5,798 bases of DNA from Treponema sp. (lineage in GTDB: Bacteria; Spirochaetota; Spirochaetia; Treponematales; Breznakiellaceae). The stretch spans positions 1 to 5,798 of the forward strand of contig JAISWN010000236.1 of assembly GCA_031271075.1 (NCBI GenBank), given 5' to 3'. The notes under the pieces are model-generated. The model saw only the letters and a program-made list of their open reading frames with translations, was not told where the DNA came from and searched no databases. Positions 5,515 to 5,798 of the stretch are shown here, piece by piece. Positions within the stretch are counted from its first letter, which is position 1. Each line of letters starts with the position of its first letter. Position numbers and translations under genes: made by a program.

Positions 5515-5634
5515 ATGACAACTGGCCTGTCATTCGCTTCGGCATTTGTGAATGTGTCTCTGTCTTCTTCCCTTCCGTCGGCGTTTAGCCGTTCGTTAAT
5601 TATACCCCCCCCCCCCCCCCGACAGGCCCCTTAG
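5515..5634 (+). CDS. 39-aa ORF ending in a poly-C/poly-proline tract; possible phase-variable gene start or fragment
   Basis: The ATG at 5515 follows a near-ideal AAGGAGG site and a strong promoter, so translation should begin here. The peptide is Ser/Phe/Leu-rich (MTTGLSFASAFVNVSLSSSL then PSAFSRSLII), followed by five prolines from a 16-C tract (5605-5620) and RQAP-stop. It has no basic N-region, so it is not a clear signal peptide. I do not recognise it. The tract sets the frame: 15 C would stop at 5654-5656, while 17 or 14 C would leave the frame open to the window end. Candidates are a phase-variable gene, the decayed start of a lost gene, or a leader peptide. A palindrome with T run downstream argues against a long gene. 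Confidence 0.4.
   Translation: MTTGLSFASAFVNVSLSSSLPSAFSRSLIIPPPPPRQAP
5605..5620. repeat. 16-bp poly-C homopolymer
   Basis: Sixteen consecutive C, flanked by TATA and GACAGG. Tracts of this length slip readily during replication and are also prone to sequencing error, so the length given here may vary between cells or assemblies. Confidence 0.95.
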
Positions 5635-5689
5635 CACTCTGCCGCGCTTCGCGTAAAACCTCCAAAGATCCCCAACACCGTTTCATAAA

Positions 5690-5710
5690 CCCGAATTCGG
5701 GCGCATTTTT
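5690..5710 (+). terminator. Palindrome CCCGAATTCGGG followed by T run
   Basis: A perfect 12-bp palindrome (5690-5701; in RNA a CCCG stem with an AATT loop) followed by CGC-A-TTTTT (5702-5710). It is a short but terminator-like signal about 56 nt after the poly-C ORF stop. It could end the transcript from the 5429-5458 promoter. The stem is short, so confidence is modest. Confidence 0.35.
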
Positions 5711-5741
5711 CCGCGCTAAACCGCGAAAAAACCGGGCTATC

Positions 5742-5786
5742 CGGGGCTCCGCCAAGGCAGCCACGGGCTGCCAGGCTCCGGCCCCG
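5742..5786. repeat. Long GC-rich imperfect hairpin, REP-like
   Basis: Nested arms: CGGGGC (5742-5747) with GCCCCG (5781-5786), GCC (5751-5753) with GGC (5774-5776), and GGCAGCC (5756-5762) with GGCTGCC (5766-5772) around an ACG loop. GGCTCCG is repeated directly within it, and CGCTTCGCG occurs at both 5645-5653 and 5788-5796. This is typical of interspersed intergenic palindromic repeats. The window ends just after it, so its full extent is unseen. Confidence 0.5.
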
Positions 5787-5798
5787 TCGCTTCGCGCC

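Larger units (their letters stand above)
5635..5798. other. Terminal non-coding stretch
   Basis: No gene with a start and ribosome site is seen here on either strand. It holds CGCG-CTT-CGCG (5643-5653), the 5690-5701 palindrome, CGCG-CTAAAC-CGCG (5712-5725 region) and the 5742-5786 hairpin. Together with 5221-5514 this makes a roughly 580-base region that is non-genic except for the 39-aa ORF. Confidence 0.6.

Noticed and set aside
5581..5721. Integron attC site suggested by GTTTAGC at 5583 and GCTAAAC at 5715
   Set aside because: The core does not match the RYYYAAC/GTTRRRY pattern well, no second core pair is seen and no cassette gene lies between.
1..5798. CRISPR array, toxin-antitoxin operon or restriction system
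   Set aside because: No regularly spaced repeats and no recognisable nuclease, methylase or toxin domains are present.

Overview
The window is a bacterial chromosome segment with GC-rich, tightly packed genes. It suggests a spirochaete-like anaerobe, perhaps of the termite-gut Treponema type. That taxonomic guess rests only on overall style (argB-argD linkage, G/C-rich codons with many GGG/CCC runs, a long poly-C tract, GC-rich intergenic hairpins) and is weak; no rRNA or other marker gene is present.

Layout. Positions 1-558 are the C-terminal two thirds of argB (acetylglutamate kinase), and 1458-2663 is a complete argD (acetylornithine aminotransferase). These are consecutive arginine-biosynthesis enzymes and would normally be adjacent. 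Here they are separated by an 886-bp insertion flanked by two direct copies of the first ~63-73 bp of argD (564-636 and 1450-1522). The insertion looks less GC-rich than its surroundings. It holds three small ORFs: a chimera of the ArgD N-terminus with a charged coiled-coil tail, a 67-aa two-helix membrane protein of phage-like type, and a 127-aa exported protein whose stop codon overlaps the argD start. Deleting one repeat plus the insert would restore a normal argB-argD operon, so this looks like an integrated or duplicated cassette that rebuilt its target gene.

Positions 2714-5220 form a convergent minus-strand cluster transcribed in the order merR-family regulator, corA (Mg2+/divalent cation channel), sua5/ywlC (threonylcarbamoyl-AMP synthase for tRNA t6A). 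The genes are 2 and 24 nt apart, so they are probably one operon driven by a promoter near 5275-5304.

Positions 5221-5798 are mostly non-genic but dense in signals: a merR promoter, an 11-bp inverted repeat pair bracketing it, a good divergent plus-strand promoter and Shine-Dalgarno leading into a 39-aa ORF that ends in a 16-C homopolymer, then a palindrome followed by a T run and a long GC-rich hairpin at the window edge. The poly-C ORF could be phase-variable or the remains of a gene start. The argBD cassette is the most interesting part of the window.
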